Notes under the pieces: model-generated | Told to the model about the DNA's origin: nothing | What the model saw: the letters and a program-made list of their open reading frames with translations, nothing else | Databases searched by the model: none | From: Actinospica sp035493475 | GTDB lineage: Bacteria; Actinomycetota; Actinomycetes; Streptomycetales; Catenulisporaceae | Direction of reading: 5' to 3' | Length of the DNA: 64,000 nt | NCBI GenBank assembly: GCA_035493475.1 | Contig: DATJIF010000112.1 | Coordinates: 124,001-188,000 of the forward strand | Program-made: the position numbers and the translations under genes | Part shown: positions 44,901 to 52,646 of the stretch, piece by piece | Numbering within the stretch: position 1 is the first letter of the stretch | Layout of the letters: each line of letters starts with the position of its first letter

Positions 44901-47722
44901 TCGCGCCGTCGGCCGCGGGGCCCGGGTTGGTCCGGGCGGCCGCGAACCCGAGTCCGACGCGGGTCACCGCCCCCGTCCCGCCGCCGCCCACGCCCCGGCA
45001 GCCCGCCCCGGCGGCCGCCCTCGTCCAGGCCGCACCGCGGCACTCGGCGGAGGAGCTCGAGTGGGCCCGCCGGACCCCGGTGTCCAGGCGGGTCACCGAG
45101 GAAGACCGCTTCACCCTGGCGGACCAGCGGAACCTGGTGTTCTCGCTGCGCACCGGCCGCCGCGAGGTGAGCTATCCGGTGGTCGGGGTCCGCGGTGAAG
45201 GCTCGCACTTCTTCGACGTGGACGGCCGCGAATATCTCGACCTGTGCATGGGCTTCGGCGTCACCATGCTCGGACACGCGTCCGATCCGGTCAAAGACGC
45301 GCTGCGCACGTTCGAGGCCTCCGACCTGTTGCTCGGCCCGCAGTCCTCGACCGCCGGCGACGTCGCCCGCGGCATCGCGGCGTTGACCGGGGTCGACCGG
45401 GTCGCCTTCGCCACCTCGGGGACCGAGGCGGTCATGGGCGCCGTGCGCGCGGCTCGCGCGAAGACCGGCAGAGACCTAATAGCGGTGTTCGCCGGTTCTT
45501 TCCACGGCACGTTCGACGGCGTGCTGGTGGCCCCGCGCGCGGGCGCGCTACGGGGCGAGGCGACGATCCTCGGCCGGGGTACGCCGGCCGGCATGGCGCA
45601 GGACGTCATCATCCTGCCGTACGACGAGACCGCGATCCCCGTCCTGGAGTCCTACGGCGACCAGTTGGCGGCGGTGCTGGTCGAGCCGGTGCAGAGCCGG
45701 CGCCCCGGGTATCAGCCCGCTGAGCTGCTGCGGCGGCTTCGCACCCTGACCAGCGCGCAGGGCGCCGTGCTGATCTTCGACGAGATCATCACGGGGTTCC
45801 GCTGCCACCCCGCGGGCGCGGCCGGGTATTTCGGCGTCCATCCGGACCTGGCGACGTACGGCAAGATCATCGGCGGCGGCATGCCCATCGGGGTCATCGC
45901 CGGCGACGCGGAGTTCATGGCGCCGATCGACGGCGGGCGCTGGCGGCAGGGCGACGCCGGGTTGCCGCAACGGCCGAGCATGGTGTTCTCCGGGACGTTC
46001 AGCAAGCAGCCGATGGCCATGGCCGTGGCGCAGCACATGATCGGATACCTGAGGAAGGAGTCGCCCCGACTGCAGAACACCCTCACCGAGCGGACCGCCG
46101 CCTTGGCCGGGGAGATCAACCTGCACGCCGCGGCGAACGGCTATCCGATCGAGGTCGAGCACTTCTCGTCGCTGTTCCGGATCAACGTCAACGGCTCCGA
46201 GCGGTCGGAGAACGTGTTCTTCCTGGGCCTGCTCAGTCGGGGCGTGTACGTATGGGAGGGGCGCACCTGCTTCCTCAGCGCGGCCCACGACGAGGCGGAT
46301 CGCACACGGATCATGGAGGCCGTCGCCGATACCGCGGCCGAAGTGGCCGCGCAGGGACTGTGGTCGCAAGGCACGCCGACGACCGCCGCCGCGGGCGTCC
46401 CGCAGCCGGCGGCTCCGCTCGTGCAGGCACCGGCCGTCGGTCGATCGCCGGAATCCGCCGGCGAGTCACCGATCGTCGGCCGGGCTCCGCTCACCGACGG
46501 CCAGAAGCTGCTCTGGATGAGCAGTGAACTGGGCGGCGATCGTGCCGCGTCCTACGGGATGTCCGACGTGCGCCGAGTCGAGTGCGTCATCGACGCGGAC
46601 CGGCTGACGGCCGCCATCGATCAGGTCGCGCAACGTCACGAGGCGATGCGGATCGGCTTCGAGGAGGACGGGACCGCCCAGAACTGCGTCGAACGCGCCG
46701 TTCCGATGCTCTCCACCATCACTCTGTACGATGCCGCGCCCGGCGAGGTCGAGGCGCTGCTGTCCCGGTTCGCGAAGCGGCCCGTGGACATGGCGTCCCC
46801 GTCGCTGTTCCGGTTCCAGCTCGTGCAGGCCGGTGAGACCGCCTACCTCCAGGCCACCGCACCGCACGCGGTCGTCGACGGCTGGTCGTTCGAGATCTTG
46901 TGGGAGGAACTGTCGTCCTTCTACCTGGACGGTGAGCGGGGCGGCGCGGTGCTCGAGCCGGCCGGCTTCCTGGACTTCGCTCGTTCGAAGCGCCGCGAGG
47001 AGGACGCACGGCTCGAGGCGAACGAAGCGCTGTGGCGGCCGAGGTTGGACCGGGTCTGGCACTCGTCCGGCCCCATGGTCGACGGCAGCAAGCCCTTCAC
47101 CCCGGTCACCCGCTTCGACAGCCTTCCCGAGAGCTGCCTGGCGGACCTGCGCGCTCTGTCGCGCTCCAGCAGGTCCACGATGCACACGGCGGCGCTGGCG
47201 GCGGTGGCCGTGGCCTCATCGCTGCTCATGGACGCCCCGCGGGCGATCATCATGGCCCACCGGACCGGACAGCCGTTCCACCAGCCCAAGAAGTCGCTCA
47301 TCGGCTTCTGCGTGGACATGCTGCCGGTGATCGCGGAACTCCCCGACGGCAGCACCCTCGACGACGTGGCCAAGGACGTCCAGCAGCAACTGGTGGCCGG
47401 CGCCGAAACCGTCTCCGGCCTGTACCAGGTGATGCAACACCGCCGGTATCGAGAACGCCCGGCCATCTTCCTCGTCTTCGACTACGCCGTCGAAAGGCAA
47501 GGCACGTTGTTCGGCGCGCCGGCCGCCCCGATGTCGATGCCGCGCGAGCGCATGCCGAACCCGGCGCTGCTGACCATCGAGGAACACGGAGACGGGATCG
47601 AACTCATCTCTGAGATCTCCGAACAGTGTGCCCTCGCGCCGCACGGAGCGGACCTGGCCGACCGGGTCCGGCAGATCCTCGCCGAGCCCACCGTGCCGCT
47701 GGGCGAACTGCGTCGGCGGTGA
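41915..47722 (+). CDS. Hybrid PKS-NRPS megaenzyme KS-AT-ACP-aminotransferase-C
   Basis: 1935 residues. KS: Cys182 (TACSSSL), His318 (EAHGTAT), His355 (KANVGHL). AT: Ser612 (GYSLGEV) and His711 in YPFHS; the -FH- pattern favours malonyl-CoA. ACP: Ser956 (DLGYDSF). Class III aminotransferase domain about 1065-1470 with PLP Lys1317 (TYGKIIGGGMPIG) and DEIITGF. Condensation domain about 1500-1930 with APHAVVDGWS: the first His is Pro, catalytic His1651 stays. There is no KR, DH or ER, so one malonyl extension would give a beta-keto thioester that the aminotransferase turns into a beta-amine, and the condensation domain links it on, as in mycosubtilin/iturin MycA-type proteins. Pro/Ala-rich linkers flank the ACP. 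ATG 41915 starts just before the KS; an in-frame GTG at 41873 is less likely. Confidence 0.93.
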   Translation: MRESLAIVGMAFRGPGAADYRALWANVEAGSTGMVTVGEHDRQREGISLPAEVRNPYVPVAAPLEEYDEFDSAAFGIPPGEADVINVNHRVMMEVVLEALEDAGCDPLRHPGRIGLFAAGGAASPITVLKHLDDARFGAAGRPLKSSEAVNWVSLLDHDYLTTRIAYALDLRGPSMTVQTACSSSLVALHLACQSVLSGDCDVALAGGVNVEAPHRAGYYHQPGSIWSADGACRPFDESSNGTLTASGAGAVVIKRLAAALEAGDAIHAVIRGSAVNNDGKRKAGFTAPSVNQQSLVITEALAAAGVDRRDIGYVEAHGTATEVGDAVEWQALERALGPEGARCAIGAVKANVGHLGAASGIAGLIKAALVVSSGRIPPVANFVRLNPRITPVGNRFFVPDDASAWEDERRPRRAGVSSMGVGGTNAHVVLEQAPTVRTADGPRDGVFVIPVSAASARSAEATADRLVRFAAANPESLGRLAHTMNTGRRLLAHREALVLVKRGEQVGTWRTGTRRAKRGQESAFVFPGQGSALGDLSTASAQIDGFAEVFAEALSSLPIDDRQAVEAELTGRPAAESIPRISELAMLVRSVTVARSLLADGVQPRSLCGYSLGEVAAGVIGGVLTLAEAAEAISERARILAAAPAGAMIRARLPEASAGRFLGAGVSLAIVPSAKDCMFSGETAAIEALAADLRAAGIASVRVPVPYPFHSTVLEPFVEQYAATWAKIDLRPPALPLLSPTSGDWLDEETARDPAFWASHLVRTVRFGDAVAALRENGTALAYVLDSSAGVTRFAGEVFGADALAMTTAGQAGYDAVSRARLLATAWTVEQERVLADESAIGASDTSGDGDGAATVIVHAPTYAFDRSTREQLQPMQTATHLSAEPADLTAAPVASPTPSASPTPPTAPAAGPPVPSADRAGIEARVRQIVAQLVGGSPQDVKPASSFIDLGYDSFLLIQLADALSTEFQADINQQLLYFERDSCESLSEYLAGIAPSAAGPGLVRAAANPSPTRVTAPVPPPPTPRQPAPAAALVQAAPRHSAEELEWARRTPVSRRVTEEDRFTLADQRNLVFSLRTGRREVSYPVVGVRGEGSHFFDVDGREYLDLCMGFGVTMLGHASDPVKDALRTFEASDLLLGPQSSTAGDVARGIAALTGVDRVAFATSGTEAVMGAVRAARAKTGRDLIAVFAGSFHGTFDGVLVAPRAGALRGEATILGRGTPAGMAQDVIILPYDETAIPVLESYGDQLAAVLVEPVQSRRPGYQPAELLRRLRTLTSAQGAVLIFDEIITGFRCHPAGAAGYFGVHPDLATYGKIIGGGMPIGVIAGDAEFMAPIDGGRWRQGDAGLPQRPSMVFSGTFSKQPMAMAVAQHMIGYLRKESPRLQNTLTERTAALAGEINLHAAANGYPIEVEHFSSLFRINVNGSERSENVFFLGLLSRGVYVWEGRTCFLSAAHDEADRTRIMEAVADTAAEVAAQGLWSQGTPTTAAAGVPQPAAPLVQAPAVGRSPESAGESPIVGRAPLTDGQKLLWMSSELGGDRAASYGMSDVRRVECVIDADRLTAAIDQVAQRHEAMRIGFEEDGTAQNCVERAVPMLSTITLYDAAPGEVEALLSRFAKRPVDMASPSLFRFQLVQAGETAYLQATAPHAVVDGWSFEILWEELSSFYLDGERGGAVLEPAGFLDFARSKRREEDARLEANEALWRPRLDRVWHSSGPMVDGSKPFTPVTRFDSLPESCLADLRALSRSSRSTMHTAALAAVAVASSLLMDAPRAIIMAHRTGQPFHQPKKSLIGFCVDMLPVIAELPDGSTLDDVAKDVQQQLVAGAETVSGLYQVMQHRRYRERPAIFLVFDYAVERQGTLFGAPAAPMSMPRERMPNPALLTIEEHGDGIELISEISEQCALAPHGADLADRVRQILAEPTVPLGELRRR

Positions 47723-49314
47723 CTCCGGCGCTTCGTCCGCGGCCGGCGCCGGAGCGCCGCCCCGACGTCCTGATCGTCGGCGGCGGCGCGGCAGGCGCGG
47801 TGCTGGCCGCGCGGTTGAGCGAGGACCCCGGGCGCGACGTCCTGCTTCTGGAGGCCGGTCCGGTTCCGCGGTCCGCCGCGGACTTCGGGGCCGACCTGCT
47901 CGACGCCCGGCTCGTGCCGGGCGCGCGGCCCGGCCGGCCCGGCACCGTGCTGTACGACGTGCGCCTGACCCCCGAGCGGCCGTGGGCGGTGGTGCGCGGG
48001 CGGATACTGGGCGGCTCGACCACCGTCAACGGCGGGTACTTCATTCGCGCCCGACGCCTGGACTTCGACCGCTGGGCAGCCGCCGGGAACCCCGCCTGGG
48101 CCTATGATCGCGCCCTGCCGTCGCTGCGCGCCATGGAGACCGACCTCGACCTCGGCGCCGGCCGTCTGCACGGCGGCGACGGCCCGGTCCGCGTCGCGCG
48201 CACCGGCTGGGAGCATCCCGCGGCCGAGGCGTTCCGCGCCGCCGCCCTGGCCGTCGGACATCAGCAGGACCCTGACAAGAATGACCCGGCCGCGCCGCCC
48301 GGCATCGGCCCGGTCCCCACCAACTCGGTGGCCGGGGTACGGCACAACACGGCCCTCACCTACCTGACTGCGCAGGTCCGGTCCCGCCCGAACCTGCGCG
48401 TGCGCGGCGGGAGCGCCGTGGTCCGGGTCAGCATCACCAGCGGCCGCGCCACCGGGGTCGTGCTCGCGGACGGAAGCGAACTACATGCCGGCGAGGTCGT
48501 CCTGTGCGCCGGCGCCCTGGCATCGGCCCACCTGCTTCTGCTGTCCGGCATAGGCCCCCGGGCCGACCTGGCGCGGGCCGGTGTGCCGATAGTTCGGGAC
48601 GCCCCGGCGGTCGGCTCCGCGGTGAGCGACCACCCGCAGGTCGTTCTGGACTGGGCGCCGATGCGGGACTTCCCGGATCCGCGGGAGAACTGGCTCGGCG
48701 GATGCCTGCACCTGGCTTCGGGAGTCGGCGAGTTCGGCGTTGCGGGTGGCCCCGGCGATGTCGAGATCCTGCAGTCCCTGGTCCCGATGGCCGGCCTGAT
48801 GAACGGCCGGGCCGGCGCCGCGGGCCAGCCGCTGCCGTTCCTCGTGGCGGCCCAGGCGCCTTGCCGGTCAGGCCGGCTGCGGCTCGTGTCCGCGGATCCG
48901 GAGATCCTCCCGGCCGTCGACTTCGGGTACCTCGCCGGGCCCGAACAGCGCGCACGGATGCGAGCGGCCGTCACGGCCGCGGCCACCGTTCTCACCTCGA
49001 CCGCGATGGCCGCCTTCGGTCGGCCCGGGCCCGACTTTCCGGGCACACGGATCCTCGGCCGCGCCGTCGAACTCGACCGCTGGATCGCCGAGAACCTCGG
49101 CACCGCACAGCACACGTGCGGAACGGTGCCGATGGGCCACGCGGACGACCCCGAGCACGCCGCGGTCGACCAGCGTGGCCGGGTTCACGGCGTCGCGGCA
49201 CTGCGTGTGGCGGACGCCTCGATCCTGCCCGACGCCCCGCTGCGCGGCCCCGCGAACACGGCCGTCCTGATCGGCGAGATCATCGCCGACGCGATGCGCC
49301 GGGCGCTGCCCTGA
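47719..49314 (+). CDS. mftG: GMC-family FAD oxidoreductase, MftG-like
   Basis: 531 residues. The FAD site is VLIVGGGAAGAVLAARLSE (residues about 17-35), then RGRILGGSTTVNGG near 98, and the C-terminal GMC signature with the catalytic His in TAQHTCGTVPMG, followed by RVADASILPDAPLRGPANTA. The last block resembles MftG, which passes electrons from mycofactocinol to the respiratory chain. The GTG start overlaps the TGA of the megaenzyme gene (GTGA), so it is made together with the assembly line rather than with the mft operon. It could therefore be a tailoring alcohol oxidase instead. The gene symbol is a best guess. Confidence 0.7.
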   Translation: MTPALRPRPAPERRPDVLIVGGGAAGAVLAARLSEDPGRDVLLLEAGPVPRSAADFGADLLDARLVPGARPGRPGTVLYDVRLTPERPWAVVRGRILGGSTTVNGGYFIRARRLDFDRWAAAGNPAWAYDRALPSLRAMETDLDLGAGRLHGGDGPVRVARTGWEHPAAEAFRAAALAVGHQQDPDKNDPAAPPGIGPVPTNSVAGVRHNTALTYLTAQVRSRPNLRVRGGSAVVRVSITSGRATGVVLADGSELHAGEVVLCAGALASAHLLLLSGIGPRADLARAGVPIVRDAPAVGSAVSDHPQVVLDWAPMRDFPDPRENWLGGCLHLASGVGEFGVAGGPGDVEILQSLVPMAGLMNGRAGAAGQPLPFLVAAQAPCRSGRLRLVSADPEILPAVDFGYLAGPEQRARMRAAVTAAATVLTSTAMAAFGRPGPDFPGTRILGRAVELDRWIAENLGTAQHTCGTVPMGHADDPEHAAVDQRGRVHGVAALRVADASILPDAPLRGPANTAVLIGEIIADAMRRALP

Positions 49315-49338
49315 GGGCGGCCGATCCGAACACCGCGG

Positions 49339-49905
49339 CTAGCTGTCCGACTCGGGCGACGGCCGCCATTCCCGCCTGAGCAGCCCGTAGACCCACGAGT
49401 CTGAGACGTCGCCGTTGACGATGCAGTCTTCCCGCAACGTCCCCTCACGCGCGAAGCCCAGCTTCTCCAGCACGCGGGCACACGCCACATTGCGCGTGTC
49501 GGTCTCGGCTTGCACGCGATTCAGGTCCAGCGTTTCGAACGCCCATCCCAGCACGGCGCGCGCGGCTTCGGTCCCGTAGCCGTTGCCCCACACCGAATCG
49601 GTGTAGCAGTAGCCCAGCGAGCCGCTGCGGTAGTCCGAATCCCAGCTGTTGAAGCTGCACCAGCCGATGAACGACCCGTCGGAGACACGATCCACGGCCA
49701 ACCGCGCTCCGGTGCCCTCTTCCGCCATCTTGCGGCATTTCTCGATGAACTTCCCGGCGCGCTCACGCTCGGTCCACGCGGGAGAGTCCCAGTAGCGCAG
49801 CACATGGGCGTTGCTCTGGAGCGCGAAGAGCTCGTCCGCATCCGTGTCTTCGAAGGGACGCAGCCGAAGGCGAGCGGTCTCCAACGAGGGGGTGGGCAGT
49901 GGCAT
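49339..49905 (-). CDS. RimJ/RimL-type GNAT acetyltransferase
   Basis: 188 residues. TARLRLRPFEDTDADELF at the start and WGNGYGTEAARAVLGWAF in the middle are the usual blocks of the ribosomal-protein-type N-acetyltransferases (acetyl-CoA P-loop GxGxxA), with NxxSxxVLEKLGF near the end. ATG 49905 is preceded by GGAGGAACACAAGC; an open frame further upstream is not needed. It may acetylate an amine of the product for self-protection, or be unrelated. Its 3' end faces the GMC gene with a 24-base gap. Confidence 0.88.
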   Translation of the reverse strand: MPLPTPSLETARLRLRPFEDTDADELFALQSNAHVLRYWDSPAWTERERAGKFIEKCRKMAEEGTGARLAVDRVSDGSFIGWCSFNSWDSDYRSGSLGYCYTDSVWGNGYGTEAARAVLGWAFETLDLNRVQAETDTRNVACARVLEKLGFAREGTLREDCIVNGDVSDSWVYGLLRREWRPSPESDS

Positions 49906-50067
49906 GCTTGTGTTCCTCCAGCGACGGGCTTTCTCGGCGGGCCGGGCGGACGACGCATCGCGATCGTCGGCCCGACCGAGCGTATACCAGTGTATTGCCG
50001 GAGGAGATCGAGCCTTCCAGACTCCTCTGAGGAGCCCAATTCGTCGTGGCGCCACGGTCGGGCGCGG

Positions 50068-51195
50068 TCACCGCCACCGCCCGGCCTCCAGGTAGTCGTC
50101 GACACGCTCGAGCGCGGTGGGCAGCGAGTTGCGGCCCAAGCCCAGCCGCAGCCGGTTGTCGGTCATGTCGAAGACGGTCCCCGGCAGGAACAGGACGCCG
50201 GTCTCGCGCGCGAGATCCGCGACGAACTCGTCGACCGGGATCGGCAGGCGCAGGCGCGGGAACGCCATGGGACCGGCCTTGGGCGCGGCCCACTCGAAGG
50301 CGTCGGCATGCTTGGTGAAGAACGACTCTCCGAGCGGAAGATTCTTCAGGATGATCTCGCGGCCGCGCTCGATCAGGCGAGGTCCCGCACGCAGCGCGAT
50401 GAGCGACAGGATCTCGGCCGGCGCGGAGGCGCACACGGTCGTGTAGTCCTTGAGGCGGCGGGCGGCGGCGGTGACCCGCTCGTCGCGCGTGGCCAGCCAC
50501 CCGATGCGCAGCCCGGCGAAGCCGTAGGCCTTGGACATCACACCGATGCTCACCGCCCGATCGTCCAGGTCGCAGGCCGCGGGCAACCTCGTGTCGGGGT
50601 CGTGCTCCAGGCCGCGGTACACCTCGTCCGACACGACAGTGACCCCTGCCTCGCGAGCCAGGGCGAGCAGTTGGTCGAATTCATCGCGGCTCGGCAGCGC
50701 CCCAGTCGGGTTGTTCGGGAAGTTGACGAACAGCGCACGAGTGTTGGGCCGCAAAGCCTGACGGACGGCGTCGAGGTCCAGCCGCCAGCCGCCGTCCGCG
50801 TCGAGTTCGAGCGGCGTCACCGTCGCGCCGAGGGTAGGCGCGATGCGGAACAGCGATTCGAAGGCCGGCCAAGTGACCAGCGCGTGATCGCCCGGCTCCA
50901 GCAGGACGTTCGCGAGCAGGAAGATCGCCTCGGCGGCGCCGCCGCCGCAGACGGTGACCTCCCCGGCCGTCATACCGGTGTACTGTTCGATGATCGCCTC
51001 GCGCAGCAACGGGTGCCCGAGCGTGTCCGTATAGCCGAGATCGAGCCCCTCCCACATCGCCATCGCCTCGGGATCGGCGAGTTCCAGGAGTTCGCGCATC
51101 GACAGTCCATCGACGTCCGAGGCGCACGCGATGTACTCGACCCTGGCATCCCACTCGCCAAAGAACTGCTCGACCTTGCAGCGCGCAGGAATCAT
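50068..51195 (-). CDS. PLP aminotransferase, capreomycidine-synthase-like
   Basis: 375 residues, fold-type I aminotransferase. The opening (KVEQFFGEWDARVEYIACAS) with a SMRELLELADPE segment and LGYTDTLGHPLLREAI is the pattern of the group that holds VioD-type capreomycidine synthases and related arginine- or alanine-using enzymes. Other marks are FVNFPNNPTG, SDEVYRGLEH and the PLP Lys222 in VMSKAYGFAGLRIGW. The group includes enzymes that cyclise hydroxyarginine and others that are plain transaminases, so function is open. With the amidinotransferase and the 2-oxoglutarate oxygenase in the locus, guanidino amino acid chemistry is plausible. ATG 51195 follows a GGGGGG tract. Confidence 0.82.
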   Translation of the reverse strand: MIPARCKVEQFFGEWDARVEYIACASDVDGLSMRELLELADPEAMAMWEGLDLGYTDTLGHPLLREAIIEQYTGMTAGEVTVCGGGAAEAIFLLANVLLEPGDHALVTWPAFESLFRIAPTLGATVTPLELDADGGWRLDLDAVRQALRPNTRALFVNFPNNPTGALPSRDEFDQLLALAREAGVTVVSDEVYRGLEHDPDTRLPAACDLDDRAVSIGVMSKAYGFAGLRIGWLATRDERVTAAARRLKDYTTVCASAPAEILSLIALRAGPRLIERGREIILKNLPLGESFFTKHADAFEWAAPKAGPMAFPRLRLPIPVDEFVADLARETGVLFLPGTVFDMTDNRLRLGLGRNSLPTALERVDDYLEAGRWR

Positions 51196-51389
51196 GGCAT
51201 CCCCCCGACTGGAAACGGCACAGTTATCGCCTGAAAACAGAGCCCGCCAAGCTCCGCCCCCATCAGCGATCTTATCTCTCGGACCGGCCTTGCACCACCT
51301 CCGAGCCAGCATGATCAGACCTCGACGACCCCAGCTATGCGGGCACCCACCGTAATGCCGCAAGTGTGATGTTGAGGCGGCCGGCGCCC

Positions 51390-51395
51390 TAGGAT
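51390..51395 (+). promoter_or_regulatory. -10 box of a leaderless promoter
   Basis: TAGGAT followed by six bases and then the GTG at 51402, exactly where the transcript would start. There is no separate ribosome-binding site. The -35 is not clear: TTGAGG lies only 12 bases upstream of the -10. Confidence 0.45.
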
Positions 51396-51401
51396 CGGCC
51401 C

Positions 51402-52613
51402 GTGGAGGGAAGAACACAGGCACTCACGTGGCGCACGCGCTATACGACTGCGGGCGTCATGACAGTCGGGTTGGCCTTCGGGCTCGGGCCTGCTGCGGGA
51501 GTAGGGGTCGTACATACTCCGGCCGCGGCCGTGAGGCACTGCGTGCCCGCGGACCCGTCGCCCAGTTGCGAGATCGTGCTCGTCGTCAAAGCCGATGGGA
51601 CGGTCAGCGTCAAGGGGGACGCGTCCGCCGGGCGGGGCGATGGCCAGGATGCGACCTTGGTGGGGATCGTCAACGACTCGCGCCAGACGGTTCACACCGT
51701 CATCGTGACCGAGCCGGGATCGGGACTGTCCGGATTCGACGGGGGCGGGATCTGCGGTGGAGGCCACGCCGCCTGGACGGGCTCCGCTCACTGCCCCTAC
51801 GGTCCGACCGGTTACGAAGGACCGGGAACGTCGTTCGTCACCGACGCGTCGCTGCCGGACTCGGCGCAGATCGACTTCGCCCGCGGTCTCGCGCCTGGCA
51901 AGTCGGCGTACTTCTCGCTCAAGGGCGCTCTGACCTCGAGGCACACGACAGCGGTTCAGGGCGCGTTGGACTTCACCGTGTCAGGCTCGCTTCCGGTACA
52001 GGTGAGTTCGAGTCAGGATACGCACGCGACCTACCCGAACTCCGTCTGCTCGAGCAGTAGGTTCCATCAGTACGAGGCGGCTGCGACAGCGGTCGAGGCA
52101 TACTTCGAGGAGGTCGACGCGCAGGACGCGGCCACGTTGCTGGAGCACTTCATCGAGGGTTCCGGGACTCCGGTGAGCTTCCCGGCGGGGTCCACCTTGT
52201 CACAGCAGTTGCTCTCCAACTCCCAGTTCGTGGCGTTGAACTCTTCCGCGCAACACGCTCTGGTGGACGCCCTCAAGCGAGGCCAGAACACTGTGGTACT
52301 CAGTCAACCGGTGCTACAGAGGATCCCGCTGTACCTGCCCAACGATCTGGAGTACTCGTTCGGAGGCACTCAGGGCTTGCAGGTCAGCGGGACCGGCCAC
52401 CTGGTCAACGGCCACTACACCGGCACGCTCACCTACACGATCCAGGACAGCTACGGCTTCTCGACGAACGATCACTTCGTCGGGAACGTCGGCGACGACA
52501 TGCGGTACCTGCAAACGAACTGCGGGGCTCCGCAGTCGGTCGGCGGCGCACGGTGGTTCCCGGCGTCGGTCACGATCAACATCCCCTTCTCTCTCGCCAC
52601 TGGAACGCCGTAA
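51402..52613 (+). CDS. Secreted protein of unknown function
   Basis: 403 residues. The N-terminus (basic WRTRYTTAG, a hydrophobic core VMTVGLAFGLGPAAGVGVV, then AAA) is a signal peptide with cleavage likely near residue 42. The mature part has a beta-rich first half with Cys residues (HCVPADPSPSCEI, GGICGGGHAAWTGSAHCPYG) that could form disulphides, and a second half ending FSLATGTP with a LPNDLEYSFGGTQGLQVSG repeat-like strand region. I do not recognise a family. It probably starts from a leaderless transcript. It sits between the capreomycidine-synthase-like and EctB-like genes and may be unrelated to the product. Confidence 0.75.
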   Translation: MEGRTQALTWRTRYTTAGVMTVGLAFGLGPAAGVGVVHTPAAAVRHCVPADPSPSCEIVLVVKADGTVSVKGDASAGRGDGQDATLVGIVNDSRQTVHTVIVTEPGSGLSGFDGGGICGGGHAAWTGSAHCPYGPTGYEGPGTSFVTDASLPDSAQIDFARGLAPGKSAYFSLKGALTSRHTTAVQGALDFTVSGSLPVQVSSSQDTHATYPNSVCSSSRFHQYEAAATAVEAYFEEVDAQDAATLLEHFIEGSGTPVSFPAGSTLSQQLLSNSQFVALNSSAQHALVDALKRGQNTVVLSQPVLQRIPLYLPNDLEYSFGGTQGLQVSGTGHLVNGHYTGTLTYTIQDSYGFSTNDHFVGNVGDDMRYLQTNCGAPQSVGGARWFPASVTINIPFSLATGTP

Positions 52614-52646
52614 CCACGACCGGCAGGCGGAGGTGTATCAGTCCAC

